Numbered from the stretch's first letter, positions 47,687-60,639 are shown. The stretch: 64,000 nucleotides of DNA from Eucalyptus grandis (GCF_016545825.1 NC_052614.1:44300072-44364071); one strand, 5' to 3'. The notes: generated by a model from the sequence alone, not told the origin. Made by a program: numbers and translations.

Positions 47687-50600
47687 TGTGGCATCCCAAA
47701 ATTCAAGACAAGCTCTAAGGTGTATTAAAGCTCGTAATTAGGTAATGAAATTACCTATGGTTTATGCTTTAGCCATTAGTCTCCTTTTTAAGATTGGGTG
47801 ATTTGTGCTTGTGTTTATGAGATTTTAAATTTGATAGATTAATGATAATAATCTATGCTTGGCCATGCACCTTATAGATTAAATTCCTATAAATAAAATG
47901 TCACAAGACTTTGGCCATGTGGAATTTAAAATTTAAGATTTATAGAGGAAAGTATAGAAAGGGGGAAATTTGATTTCATTTAGGTTTGGGCCTTAGGCCC
48001 ATTGGCCTAAGCCTTAGTGGGCCAAGCTGGTCGGCCCACTTAAGCCCGCATATGGGGCTGCTGTCGCCGGCCCATTGAGGCCCAAGGAGGTGTGGCCGTC
48101 GGCCACAAGGGAAGCCCAAGCCCAAGCCCAAAGCCCAAGCCCATGCATGTGTTGTGACAAGTGGCAAGAGGGATGGCATGCATTGGCCAAATTGAAAGGC
48201 AGACTAATCATTGCAAATGATTAGGAAATGGGGGGATAAAAGGGAAGAGGAGAGAGAGAGGTGGCCGGTTGAGCTACCGCCCAAAGAGGGAGAGAGATTG
48301 TGCGAGAGACGGAGAGTGAGGCCAAGAGGGAGGAGAAGCCGAGAGGAAGGAGTCGCCCTCGCACGCCGTCCGTTTGCCCGTGCACCGCCCGTTCGCCGCC
48401 GTGTGCCGTATAACCTAGTAAATCGACTCACTCTTGAAGATGGTAAATCTGTAGACATGATACAGGACACCCGAAACTTCATGGACCCATATGACGACTA
48501 TGCTCTGGATATTTGACTTAGATCCCTTCATGAAACTTGTATATCACATCTTGAAGTAAAACATATCCAAATTTCAGAGGAAACGAAGAAGAATAGGTAG
48601 GTGAAGACTCAGTATTTCGGAGAAGCATGCCTTTGGACGTTTCGGTGTTAGATCCAGAAGCTTCGTGTGACTGTAGAAAATAATCTAAAAGAATTTGGCT
48701 TGGAAGTCTGCATGAAAAATCTACTTTAGTGTTCTATAACTTGGTGAAATTTCGTAATTTTTGGAGGTTGTTCGGATATTTTAATCAAATTATTTCGGAA
48801 ACTGTGCATTCTGATTTCATCTGAAATTACATGCTGTATTTGTGTGAATTATGAAATTGTGTGGGATTCTATTTGGCCATGTATTTTGCATGAAATCATT
48901 ATCCTATTGTCTTGTCTATCACTTGCCTTAATTTTATGATTTTGAGAATCATATGGATACTTAAATTAAATATTTTCGAAAGTGGTACAAGCTGAAAATT
49001 AAATAAATGTAAAAAGGGCATGATAAATGATTATTTTAATTGGTACGAATTCCATAAATTTTATTTTATGAATAATTGTACCTTGTTGCATGTATGATGA
49101 GGTCTTAATGCATGCATGACAATGAATTGGGATGCATGTATGAATTCAATGCTGAATATGATCTTGTTTGCCATTACATCATATGCCATGCTAAATTGAG
49201 ACCGAAATTGGTGAACATGAATAATGACAAATGAGGAGATTGTTGTGGCGGATGATAATGCCCTGGGAGTATCAGGATGCCCGGGATAGGGGGTGCCGGA
49301 TGCCTGGAATATGTAGAGATACATTGCCCGATGGCCTTGGGAGTATCAGGATGCTCGGAATGGTTGGGTGCCAGAAGCGTCGGAGGTCTTTACCCGAGGG
49401 TATGCCTCGTGATGCCTATTGGGATGCGAGATGCCCAGAATGTGGGGGTGCCGGATGCTCGGTGGCCTTAAATGGCTGAATGCCGGAGGTTTTTCTCGCG
49501 ATGCCAGGATGGGGTGCGAGTGTAAAGTATGGGATGAAATTGATGATCCGAGGAAGGGTGATGTGGTGATCGAATTGAAAGTTAAAGGTGGAAATTGAAC
49601 CATGCATATATGATATGATATGATATGATGATGATCACCCATGACATGATGATGATATGCATATATGACATGATATGATGATGATCACCCATGGTATGAT
49701 GATGATATGCATGTATGATGTGATATGATGATGATCACCTATGGCATGATGATGATGATGTATGAAATGATATGATGATGATCACCCATGGCATGATGAT
49801 GATATGCATATATGATATGATATGATATGATATGATGATGTCATGATGACGATAATATGAGTATGACATGATGATGATGATGTATGATATGTTTGTGATG
49901 ATAATGCATGATGGTATATGCATGGCATCAAGGTAAGTACGCATGGATGCATGAATAGCATGTATGATGTTGTGATTGTATTCTATGATGCTTTAAGTGG
50001 TTATTGGATTCCTTTACCTGCTGAGTGGTTGTACTCACCCCTTTGGGGACCAACATTTCAGATTAGCAGCATGCCGCTCCCTGCTGTCACGCGGGTGTGT
50101 TTTACGGTCTACCATCCGATGTAGAGGTCGAGTGCAAGGAGTTTGGCTGTCCCTCCATTCCTGGATTGACGTATATTCGAGTGAGCTGTCTAGTTATGTA
50201 TGATGTAGGCCTGGCTGGGGGCGCTGTTGTCCAGGAGTTCATATCCATCCACATTCGTCACGACGGTGTGATGCATGGGATGTTGCAGCCGCCACCGCCT
50301 GATGCACCGGGTTGGGTGTGAGGGCCGTGCATGACGAGTAGGAGCTGGATCTTTTTGGGGATAGTTAGCCGAGACTTGTGATAGGAATTTTGCACGTGAG
50401 TTGTAGCAGGTCGAGGGTTCTTTTTGGGGTTTTAGGCCGAGCGTGGCTGAGTCCTGGCTTTTCCTTTTGATGTACCGACCCAAGAAAAATCCCATCTTGG
50501 ATATATGTAAATAAAGTGTCATGGCTTGTCTTTTAATCATGATGATTAGTGGTGTGTATTTGTATCATGGTTGATGGAGGGTGAGATGGTGATGTTTTAT

Positions 50601-50753
50601 TTTGCTTCCGCTAATGAGTCGTCTTGGGACCATTTTAAAATATATATATATATATATATATATCTATGAATTATGAGGTCTCTTCTAAGAAGAAATGTAA
50701 TAAGGTGTAACGTTGGTGCTTGTGGCGACCTATGAAGGGTTCGGGGTGTCACA
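47687..50753 (+). repeat. Element B 5' LTR
   Basis: Begins TGTGGCATCC and ends GGGTGTCACA. Contains a GCCCAA hexamer run (48111-48142), AG-rich leader-like DNA, degenerate 75-bp repeats near 49260-49480, a 50-bp minisatellite (49610-49930) and a (TA)n tract (50641-50663). Compared with the 3' LTR it lacks about 460 bp corresponding to 58979-59438, and it lacks the solo-LTR insertion. Confidence 0.9.
49610..49930. repeat. Minisatellite in 5' LTR of B (unit about 50 bp)
   Basis: The word gatgatcacc(c/t) recurs near 49629, 49679, 49729 and 49776, in tgatatgatg-rich DNA. The same array is in the 3' LTR. Confidence 0.85.
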
Positions 50754-50764
50754 GCCGCCCTTTT

Positions 50765-50776
50765 TGGTATCAGAGC
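50765..50776 (+). promoter_or_regulatory. Element B primer binding site (initiator Met tRNA)
   Basis: TGGTATCAGAGC is an exact match to the site used by many plant Ty3/gypsy elements for initiator Met tRNA. It lies 11 bp after the LTR end. Confidence 0.9.
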
Positions 50777-50979
50777 GAATGGTTATAGGTGGAGTGATAA
50801 GGAGCCTCATTTGGAAATTGAGGAACATGATGACAATGCACATCATAGGATGTAAAACGAAATAATTGAATAACGGGTGATGAGTATTCATTCGTAGATC
50901 CCTAGTAGTTCATTTTGAATTGCCTTTAGGTACCAATAACATGTATATGTTACTTATGAAGTAGTAGTAGTTGCTTTGA

Positions 50980-51990
50980 ATGGAGGCAGTGAGTCTCAGA
51001 TTATTCCCCGAGGCAATGCTTGGAAATTGCGGGGAAAGTCATGGTGCGAGCTGGAAGTGCTCATCCATCGAGGCTGAAGCCTCTGCTGCAAGGGCTAAAC
51101 CCCGAATGGAAGACATCCTGCAGGCATTAGCCAATATTCGAAATCCGATGGAAAGACAGGCACAACAACAGCCCAGAGCAGAACGCCGTACTCAAAGACT
51201 GGTGGAGCAATTTTTGAAGTTGAAGCCACCTAAGTTCAATGGAATGGGAAGTCCCGAGGAGCGGAGCAATGGATTGATGGGATGGAACAGGCCGGCTGTT
51301 GGACTACACGATCTTTGAGAAAATAGTTTTAGCGAGTACCCGGTTGGAGGGAAATGCAAAGTTTTGGTGAAGAGCTTTGAAGGACATAATCTTTCCACCG
51401 TATTGATGTTAACTGGGAGAGTTTGTGAGAGCTTTCAATAGGAAGCATTTTTCCGGTGCTAAGGATAGGAAGATTACAGAATTTGTTCAACTAGAACAAA
51501 AGGAGCTGACGGTAGACCAGTATGAGGCTAGATTTTCTGAATTGTCGAGATATGCTCCTAGATTGATTGAGGATCAGGAAGAAAAGGCTAAGAGATTTCT
51601 GAAAGGACTAAGAACTTACGTCAGGAAACAATTGGTGACATTGAATATAAGAGATTATAATGAGATTTATGAAAGGGCACAGTTAGTGGAGCAGGAACTA
51701 TCAAGAGAATGGTCGGAGTTTAAGAAACCGTTGAATTTTAATGATGTGAGAAGGGGTAAGAGACCTTATTCTGGTCAAGGTCAGACTTGGAATGTGAAGA
51801 AGAAGAGTAATTTTGGAAATTTTGGAGGAGCAAGAAATGGTCTGAATATAGGGAAAGCACCTTATCAGCCTGGTGTTTGTTAAAGGTGTAATGGGCGACA
51901 TGGCCCAGGACCTTGCACTGGACGATTGAAATGTTTTGGTTGTGGAAAAATGGGTCATCTTAGGAGAAGTTGCCCACAAGAGAGGTCGCA
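50980..51990 (+). pseudogene. Element B gag (capsid-nucleocapsid), frame-broken
   Basis: Blocks LVEQFLKLKPPKFNGMG (near 51205-51250), then after shifts and a Trp-to-stop change, EFVRAFNRKHFSGAKDRK (51420-51475), QKELTVDQYEARFSELSRYA (51500-51560) and YERAQLVEQELSREW (51670-51715). A CCHC zinc knuckle CFGCGKMGHLRRSC is at 51932-51972. Gag packages the element RNA into virus-like particles in the cytoplasm. The frame from 51425 to 51883 is open; a TAA ends it just before the knuckle. Confidence 0.85.
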
Positions 51991-52081
51991 AGTGAGTGTT
52001 GGCTCAGTGCGATAGGGGTATCAGAGTGCTGTTAGATCAAACCCACAAGGAAATCCTCATAGGCCACCTGTACAAGGAAGG

Positions 52082-52702
52082 GTGTATGTGGTCACCCAAG
52101 AGGAAGCGGAAGCTTCCAAAAATGTTATCTCAGGTACGATCCTTATTAATGGTGAAAAGGCATATGCATTATTTGATACGGGTGCAACGCATTCATTTGT
52201 GTCTGAAAGGTATAGACGTTTGAATAAGATAGAAGTTATGCCTCTTGAGACGCCTCTTTGTGTTTCCGCGCCTTTAAAGGATATGGTATTGTCTACACTA
52301 GTGTGTGGAAATTGTAAGATATCAATGGGAGGAAAAGATATGGAAATAGACTTGGTTGTAATGGCTATGTATGATTTTGACGTTATTATAGGAATGGACT
52401 GGCTTCGTAAGTATCGGGCTAGAATGGATTGTTATAGAAGATTGATCCAATTCGTTTTTACCCGACGTCTAGTTGTGAATTTTAGGAGGTCGACCCATCT
52501 TCTTTGTAGCACTTATTTCGGAAAGAGAAGCTGTAAGTTACTTGACAAAGGATGTCAAGGGTACCTAGCCATAGTTAGAGATTATGCAAGGGAGGAGCCT
52601 AAACTTGAGGAAGTTCGTGTAGTTAACAAATTTCAAGATGTATTCCCTGAGGAATTGCCTGGTTGCCGCCAGAGCAGGAGATTGAGTTTGAAATTGAATT
52701 AA
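52082..52702 (+). pseudogene. Element B aspartic protease and pre-RT segment
   Basis: Open frame of 206 codons. Residues 32-35 are the catalytic DTGA (52175-52186), followed by THSFVSERY; DVIIGMDWL marks the second half of the protease fold. The C-terminal part reads [15 protein letters not shown], the conserved lead-in to RT. The frame breaks there: one T appears to be missing in the triplet after PG. Protease would cut the gag-pol polyprotein. Confidence 0.85.
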
Positions 52703-54200
52703 TGCCTGGAACGGGACCAATATCAAAAGCCCCATATAGGATGGCCTTAGTCGAATTGAAAGAGTTGAAAGTGCAAGCTGGGAGTTGCTTGACAAAGATT
52801 CATTAGACCAAGTGTTTCACCTTGGGGTGCACCGGTCTTGTTTGTGAAAAAGAAAGATGGATCGATGCGCTTGTGCATTGACTATAGGCAGCTGAACCGT
52901 GACCATTAAGAATAAGTATCATTTGCCTAAAATTGATGACTGTTTGACCAACTCCGGGAAGTTCGGTCTTCTCTAAGATTGACTTGAGGTCGGGATACCA
53001 TCGGTTAAGAATTAAGAAAGAGGACATTCCTAAGACTACGTTTAGAACTCGTTATGGACACTACGAGTTCCTTGTTATGCCATTTGGATTGACTAACGCA
53101 CCGGCTGCATTTATGGATTTGATGAATAGAATATTTCAGCCTTATTTAGACCAGTTTGTGATTGTTTTTATTGATGATATTCTAGTATATTCAAAAGGGC
53201 CTAAAGAGCATGAGCAATATTTGAGAATAGTTTTGCAGACCCTGAGAGAGCATAAGTTGTATGCTAAGTTTAGTAAGTGTGAGTTTTGGCTGGACCGATA
53301 ATATTTTAGGACATGTGGTGTCGGGAAAGGAATTGCAAAGTAGACCCGGCAAAAGTTGAAATGGTAGTAAATTGGCCGAGACCAACGACACCCACTGAAA
53401 TACGGAGTTTCTTAGGACTGGCTGGTTATTATAGGAGGTTCATTGAAGGATTTTCAAGGATGGCAGGACCTTTAACTAAGTTGACCCGAAAGAATGTAAA
53501 ATTTGAATGGAATGGGGAATGTGAAAGGAGTTTCCAGGAGCTCAAAAGGAAATTGACCTCAGCTCCAATCCTGACTATACCTACTGGACCTAATGGTTTC
53601 ACAGTGTCTAGTGATGCATCTCACAAAGGTCTGGGATGTGTTTTGATGCAGCATGGCAAGGTCGTAGCCTATGCATCTAGACAATTAAAACCCCATGAGC
53701 TGAATTACCCGACGCATGATTTAGAACTAGCAGCTATAGTGTTTGCGTTGAAGATATGGAGACACTATTTGTATGGGGAGAAGTTTGAGATTTATACGGA
53801 TCATAAGAGTTTGAAGTATCTGTTCTCACAAAAGGAGTTGAACATGAGACAAAGGAGGTGGATGGAGTTGTTAAAGGATTATGATTGTGAGATAAGATAT
53901 CATCCAGGGAAATCGAATAGGGTAGCGGATGCTCTTAGTCGTAAGTCGGCTATGGAAATGGCCAGTTTAAGGATGGCAGAATGGGGATTGTTAAAGTCTG
54001 TAGAAAGGCGAGAATTTAAATTGGAATTGGATTGTCTTACTGGTATGCTTAGTGCATTAAGAATACAACCCAAGATTATTCAGAAAGTTAAAATCTCGCA
54101 AGAATCTGACCTAGAGATTTTGAAAGTGAAAGATGATGTATCTTTAGGAAAAAGACCGGCATTTCAAGTCTCTAATGATGGAATAGTAAGATGTCAATGA
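52703..54200 (+). pseudogene. Element B reverse transcriptase and RNase H
   Basis: RT starts in broken frames ([19 protein letters not shown] near 52812-52868) and becomes open from 52984: [17 protein letters not shown] and the catalytic FIDDIL with Asp residues at 53173-53178. After a shift near 53300 a 295-codon frame carries the thumb ([16 protein letters not shown]) and RNase H with the acidic residues D101 (SSDASH), E138 (HDLELAA), D163 (YTDHKS) and D206 (VADALSRK) all present. Catalytic residues are intact in both domains; damage is confined to indels near 52665, 52905, 52940-52970 and 53305. Confidence 0.88.
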
Positions 54201-55508
54201 CGGCTTTGTGTTCCCGAAAATGAAGAATTGAGGAAGGAAATTCTGTCGGAGGCACATAAGAGTAATTATAGTATCCATCCAGGTAGTACAAAGATGTACA
54301 GGAATTTGCGTCAGCAATTTTGGTGGACCGGTATGAAGGCAGATACGGTTAAGTACGTTTCTCAATGTTTGACGTGCCAGCAAGTAAAAGCAGAGCATCG
54401 TAAACCCGCAGGACTCTTGAGACCATTAGACATTCCAGAATGGAAAGGGAGCATATAACAATGGACTTTGTGCAAGGATTACCAAGGACGTCAAGCAGTC
54501 ATGACTCAATTTGGGTTATAGTGGACCGGTTGACTAAATCGGCTCATTTCCTAGCGATTCGCATGGACTACCCAATGGATAAGTATGCGGACATGTATGT
54601 AAGTCAAGTGGTACGCTTACATGGTGTTCCAGTGACTATTACCTCAGATCGGGATTCGAGATTTACTTCGAACTTTTGGCGAAGTCTTCAAATTGCATTA
54701 GGAACTAAGCTTCAGTTTAGTACTGTTTTTCTTCCCCAGACAGATGGACAAATAGAAAGAGTAATCTAGACATTAGAGGATATGTTAATGGCTTGTGTAA
54801 TTGATTTCAAAGGGAATTGGGATGAAAGGTTGCATTTGGTAGAGTTTGCCTATAATAATAGTTTTCAGAAAAGTATAGGCATGGCTCCCTATGAAGCATT
54901 ATATGGAAGGAGATGTAGGACTCCTGTCTGTTGGAATGAAGTAGGTGAAAGGAAATTGACAGGACCTAAACTGGTACAAGTTACCACTGATGCTATTGAA
55001 ATTATCAGAGAAAGGCTTAAAACAGCTCAGAATAGGCAGAAAGACTACGCAGATAGGCGTAGAAGGCCTTTGGAATTTAGTGTAGGAGACCATGTATTCC
55101 TTAAGGTATCTCCAATGAAAGGGATATCTCGATTTGGGATGAAGGGTAAGTTAAGCCCTAGATTTGTTGGACCTTTTGAAATACTCGAAATGATAAGGGA
55201 TGTAGCTTATCGCTTAGCGCTACCTCCTAAGTTAGGAAATTTGCACGATGTGTTTCATGTATCGATGTTGAGGAAGTACCAGCTAGATCCTGGTCACATA
55301 CTCGATCATGAAGCCATCAAAGTGGATGAGAAAGTAAGGTACATTGAAGAACCTGGATCGAAAGGAACAAATTCTTAGGACTAAGAAGATCCCATTGGTT
55401 AAGGTATTATGGCGACATCATGATATGGAGGAAGCCACATGGGAAAGTAAGGATCATATGAAGGAAAAGTACCCCTATTTGTTTCAAGAAGGCACGAGTG
55501 ATATCTAA
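54201..55508 (+). pseudogene. Element B integrase with chromodomain-like C-terminus
   Basis: HHCC zinc domain (54255-54390: AHKSNYSIHPG, CLTCQQVK). The core in the frame from 54440 shows D9 (TMDFVQGLP), D70 (TSDRDSRF) and E106 (TDGQIERVI), giving the expected D,D35E spacing. A TAG directly after the Glu motif (54767-54769) interrupts it; coding continues in the next open frame as LVEFAYNNSFQKSIGMAPYE and GPFEILEMIRDVAYRLALPP. After a small deletion near 55350 the tail IPLVKVLWRHHDMEEATWE ends at TAA 55506-55508. The tail resembles the degenerate chromodomain of Tekay-type elements. Confidence 0.88.
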
Positions 55509-55528
55509 TTTCGAGGACGAAATTCTCT

Positions 55529-55542
55529 AAGGAGGGGAGAAT
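55529..55542 (+). promoter_or_regulatory. Element B polypurine tract
   Basis: aaggaggggagaat immediately precedes the 3' LTR start, after the conserved non-coding word tcgaggacgaaattct. Confidence 0.85.
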
Positions 55543-56118
55543 TATGGCATCCCAAAATTCAAGACAAGCTCTAAGGTGTATTAAAGCTCGTAATTAGGTA
55601 ATGAAACTACCTATGGTTTATGCTTTAGCCATTAGTCTCCTTTTAAGATTGGGTGATTTGTGCTTGTGTTTATGAGATTTTAAATTTGATAGATTAATGA
55701 TAATAATCTATGCTTGGCCATGCACCTTATAGATTAAATTCCTATAAATAAAATGTCACAAGACTTTGGCCATGTGGAATTTAAAATTTAAGATTTATAG
55801 AGGAAAGTATAGAAAGGGAAAATTTGATTTAGGTTTGGGCCTTAGGCCCATTGGCCTAAGCCTTAGTGGGCCAAGTTGGTTGGCCCAATTAGGCCTGTGG
55901 ATGGGGCTGCTGTCGCCGGCCCATTGAGGCCCAAGGAGGTGTGGCCGTCGGCCACAAGGGAAGCCCAAGCCCAAGCCCAAAGCCCAAGCCCATGCATGTG
56001 TTGTGACAAGTGGCAAGAGGGATGGCATGCATTGGCCAAATTGAAAGGCAAACTAATCATTGCAAATGATTAATAAAAAGGGGGAATAAAAGGTAAGAGG
56101 AGAGAGAGAGGTGGCCGG

Positions 56119-58826
56119 TGTTGACACCTAAATTTTTTGGGGTTAATTTTTTGCTAAATAAAAAATAAAAATCATAATCACATGGCATATAGTTTAGGGA
56201 AATTTTATTTTGTGTTATATTTCATTAAGATTTTTCACATATTTAGGTAATATACACCGGGAGATGCACTTTTGCACAAGGGGGGAATTTTCTTGATGGA
56301 ATATGCGAAAAATATTTTATCGATATATTTAGGGGTATCGTGCTCAAGCAAAATTAAAAATGAAATATACCCCTAAGATACAATTTTGGGCTTATAAAAA
56401 GGGTCACGTACGGTAAATTGTGGAAAGAGGCCACACATATTGAATATACGGCCACGTTAAAGGAGGCTTTTCTCTTGGTATTTTTTTTTTTTTAGGGTTT
56501 TTGGTAGTAAAAAGTTATCAAAGTGAAGCTCAATTTCTGTTGAAGGAGTGCAGAAAGTACAACTGCAACAGTGAAGAAAAGAGAGAGAGACGAGTAGCGA
56601 GGTTGCTGCGCAGAGAAAAACCGAAAAAAAAAAAACCCCCACGACCGTTCATCTTCCTCGTGGGGGGAGAATGCCGTGCTGCTTGCCCGCACTGCCGCCG
56701 AGCCACCGGCAACCTAGAATCACGCCGCCGCCAAGCCAACCTTCCCCGTGCCGCCGCATCGCTCCCCCGAAGAGCCGTCTCGCCGCCCGACACCAGCGGA
56801 TCCAAGATCCTTTGCGAAGTTGCGCCCGAGCCTCACTCGCGGTCCGGGATCCGGCGTTCTGCCCGCCACGACGCCTTGCTCCCGATTCGTGACCCATCTG
56901 CCTGTGAAGCCGCTCCGCTTGCAGATCCGTGTCCCCGCAGGCCCCCTCTGCCCGCAGTCGCTACCATCGCGCCGATCGCCACACCGCCCGAAGCCCGCAG
57001 CTTGATGCCGTCCCGATCTCGCCACGCCGCTAGCGACGCCGTCCGCCAATCTTTGCCGCGCCGCTCCGTGTCGGTCCCGAAGCCCACAGTGCCGCGCCGC
57101 CGTCCGCACCGTCCTCCGGAGCCCCTCACCGAAGCTCTACCCCTTACCGAGCCACCTCCGGTGACCCGCCGGACCTCCGATTCCGGCATCCCTGGAGACC
57201 CACGAGCACGAATCGTGCTTGAGAAGGGAAAGAAAAAAAAAAAAAAAAAAGAATTTTTTTAGGTAGTTCTTTATCTTTTTTTTACTTATTTGCCTTATTT
57301 TGTTATTTTTGTTATTTTATTGCTTTATTTTATTTGTTCTCTTGTAGTTTAATTATTCCTTTAATGTGAAATTGAAATTCCATGATATGAAATTGCCTTG
57401 AAATTAGTGATTGTCAGTCCGATTTTCGAGCTCAAAATCTAACTCGCAATTACTTAAAAAATTGCCAATCCGATCTCCCGCTCGAGATCCGATTCGTGAT
57501 TTATGTGAAATTGGCCAACCCGATTTCATGCGTGAGATATGGTTCGTCAATTTGGGTATCTATATGGCTTGATTTTTGTAGTGTTATTTAAATTAGTTTT
57601 CTTTAAAAAAAATCAAAAAAATGTAGTTAAAAAATAATAGGTATTTTATTTCGAATTTTCAAAAATAAAAAAAATCAAATCAATTAATTTAGGTTGCTAG
57701 TTTTCTTTAAAACTTGGATTGCATGTTTAATTATTTGGCAATTATTAATTTCGAAATTTAAAAAAAGGGGAAAAAAGGGGAAAACACAAAAAAAAGTCAT
57801 TATGCATATGTCATGTAAAATTAGGGCATTTTTGCACGTCATAGCATATTAGGGTAAAATTGCATTTAGTTTAATTTTAGATGATGTTTTTCTTAATTTA
57901 TCATAAGTTTAGGTATTTTACTAAATAGATTGCATTTTAGGATTATCTAGGTTAAGATAATATTTTAGTTTAAATTAGGATTTGGCTCAACCTAATTCCT
58001 AATATAAATTAAATAGGATCTTAATCTAATTAGGAAATTTTCACATTTCACCTAATTTCGAATTTCTTGAAAAATACAAAAAAATGTCATAGGTTAAATT
58101 AATTTTATTATTTATGATGAAATGCATTCTTTTAGGAAAAAGAAAAAAATTTCATATGCACGTCATTAGGGTTAGATTCATTGAGATGCGTGTCATTTAG
58201 TATTTTTGCTAGGTCCATTTAATTAGAAATTACATGTCATTAGAATTAGGTCATTAGTTAATATTGCATTGCATATTGCATGATTTTCATTAAAAAAGTA
58301 AAAACAAAAAACAAAATTGTGTGTTAATTAGAAACCATATCTAGGGTTGTTGATGTGTATTTTAATTTAACATTGCAGATGCTTCCGTTGCTATGAGGTA
58401 AGTCCTGCAATTTATTTATTGTTTATCTAGGTGTTAAATTGGTGGTTTGCGCACCCGTATGATCACCTCACATGTTAGGGAAATAGATTTAAAATCAATC
58501 CAAACTGCTTGTCAAACATTTTTCAAAATAAAAAGAAAATGTACCGAAAGGGCATTAGAGAATTCTAACGTAACCACGTCCCCGAACTCATAAATCTCTG
58601 GTTCGTAGGAGTAAAGTAAAACTCCCATTACTTTACTTGGGTTTCTAATCGACCCACCAAAAATAGATTAGTGGCGGCTCCTAATTGAAAAATCAATTGT
58701 ATGTTAATATCTTGAACCTAAGTTGCGAATTGGTATGAGCTTGGGAAAGCCAGAGTTAAGTCTAGGCTTAACAATCCATTAGCCAAAACCCTAGGTGGTG
58801 CACACCCAAAAAATTTGGTCGCGACA
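56119..58826. mobile_element. Element C: solo LTR (Tat/Ogre-like) nested in B's 3' LTR
   Basis: Starts TGTTGACACCTAAATTTTTT and ends TTTGGTCGCGACA. Flanked by gccgg (56114-56118) and gctgg (58827-58831); the uninterrupted 5' LTR of B shows a single gccgg here. No gag or pol sequence is present. Its ends form an extended imperfect inverted repeat of about 24 bp. A GC-rich leader-like stretch (56640-57230) and an AT-rich remainder are present; an agtggcggctcc word near 58671 resembles sequence seen at LTR ends of Tat/Ogre elements. Orientation is uncertain. Confidence 0.75.
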
Positions 58827-59189
58827 GCTGGTTGAGCTACCGCCCAAAGAGAGAGAGAGAGAGATTGTGCGAGAGAGAGGGAGAGTGAGGCCGAGAGGGA
58901 GGAGAAGCCGAGAGGAAGGAGTTGCCGTCCCACGCCGTCCATCCGCCCGTGCGCCGCCGGTTCGCCACCATGTGCCGTCGTTCGTTCGGTCTAGAGGCAA
59001 GTTGGGAGTCCACTTTCTACTCTTGCACCAATGTTTGGCATGTATGATCGAAATTTAGGATGTTTGGAGGCATGGGAGTGAAGCTAATGTGTTTGGTACT
59101 TGAGATGCATGCTGTTTTCGCATGAACAGTTTGAGTCAGAACTTTGTGAGAGCTTGCATGCATATTTCGAGTTCGATTTTGACTTTTAT

Positions 59190-59800
59190 CTCTGCATAAA
59201 AGTTGTAGCTAACATCTTAAAATACAACATACTAAAATTTGGTACAAAATGATGGAGATTTAAGGGGTCAAACTCTCATCCTACGGAGACATCAGATCTG
59301 GAACGATTTCACTGACCTTTCGGTGGATTTGTGGTTGCATGTTGATTTGCACTAGGAATATCTCTTCGATTTCTTCATGAAAGTTTCAGGGGACATCTTA
59401 AGCTACAACATAATCAAATTTGAACTAAATGAACAAGTATAACCTAGTAAATCGACTCACTCTTGAAGACGGTAAATCTGGAGACATGATACAGGACACC
59501 CGAGCCTTCATGGACCCATATGATGACTATACTCTGGATATTTGACTTAGATCCCTTCATAAAACTTGTATAGAACATCTTGAAGTAAAACATATCCAAA
59601 TTTCAGAGGAAACGAAGAAGAATAGGTAGGTGAATACTCAGTATTTCGGAGAAGCATGCACTGGACGTTTCGGTGTTAGATCCAGAAGTTTCGTGTGACT
59701 GTAGAAAATAATCTAATAAGAATTTGGCTTGGAAGTCTTCGTAAAAATATACTTTAGTGTCTTGGCTATAACTTGGTGAAATTTCGTAATTTTTGGAGGT
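59190..59800. repeat. 182-bp periodic degenerate repeats in 3' LTR of B
   Basis: The block (a)catctt(a/g)a..aacat...aaattt recurs at 59212, 59393, 59575 and (weaker) 59757, spacings 181, 182 and 182. Two of these copies are absent from the 5' LTR. Confidence 0.7.
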
Positions 59801-60639
59801 CGTTCGGATATTTTAAGCAAATTATTTCGGAAACTGTGCATTCTGATTTCATCCGAAATTACATGCTGTATTTGTGTGAATTATGAAATTGTGTGGGATT
59901 CTATTTGGCCATGTATTTTGCATGAAATCATTATCCTATTGTCTTTTCTATCACTTGCCTTAATTTTATGATTTTTGAAAATCATATGGATATTTAAATT
60001 TAATATTTTCTAAAGTGGCACAAGCTGGAATTTAAATAAATGTAAAAAGGGCATGATAAATGGATTATTTTAATTGGTACGAATTCCATAAATTTTATTT
60101 TATGAATAATTGTACCTTGTTGCATGTATGATGAGGTCTTGATGCATGCATGACAATGAATTGAGATGCATGTATGAATTCAATGCTGAATATGATCTTG
60201 TTTGCCATTACATCATATGCCATGCTAAATTGAGACCGAAATTGGTGAACATGAATAATGACAAATGAGGAGATGGTTGTGGCGGATGATAATGCCCTCG
60301 GAGTATCAGGATGCCCGGGATTGGGGGTGCCGGATGATCGGAATGTATAGAGATACATTGCCGGATGGCCCTGGGAGTATTAGGATGCCCGGAATGGTTG
60401 TGTGCCGGAAGCCTCAGAGGTCTTTGCCCGAGGGGATGCCTCGTGATGCCTGTTGGGATGTGAGATGCCCGGAATGTGGGGGTGCCGGATGCCCGGTGGC
60501 CTTAAATGGCTGAATGCCGGAGGTTTTTCTCGCAATGCCAGGATAGGGTGCGAGTGTAAAGTATGGGATGAAATTGATGATCCGAGGAAGGGTGATGTGG
60601 TGATCGAATTGAAACTTAAAGGTAGAAATTGAACCATGC

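Noticed and set aside
49600..49940. CRISPR-like regular spacing of repeats in the LTR
   Set aside because: Plant nuclear retrotransposon LTR; units are contiguous minisatellite repeats without unique spacers and without cas genes.
56501..57262. 253-codon plus-strand frame inside solo LTR C
   Set aside because: GC-rich, low complexity, overlapped by open frames on the other strand, and located inside an LTR; more likely leader-type non-coding DNA.
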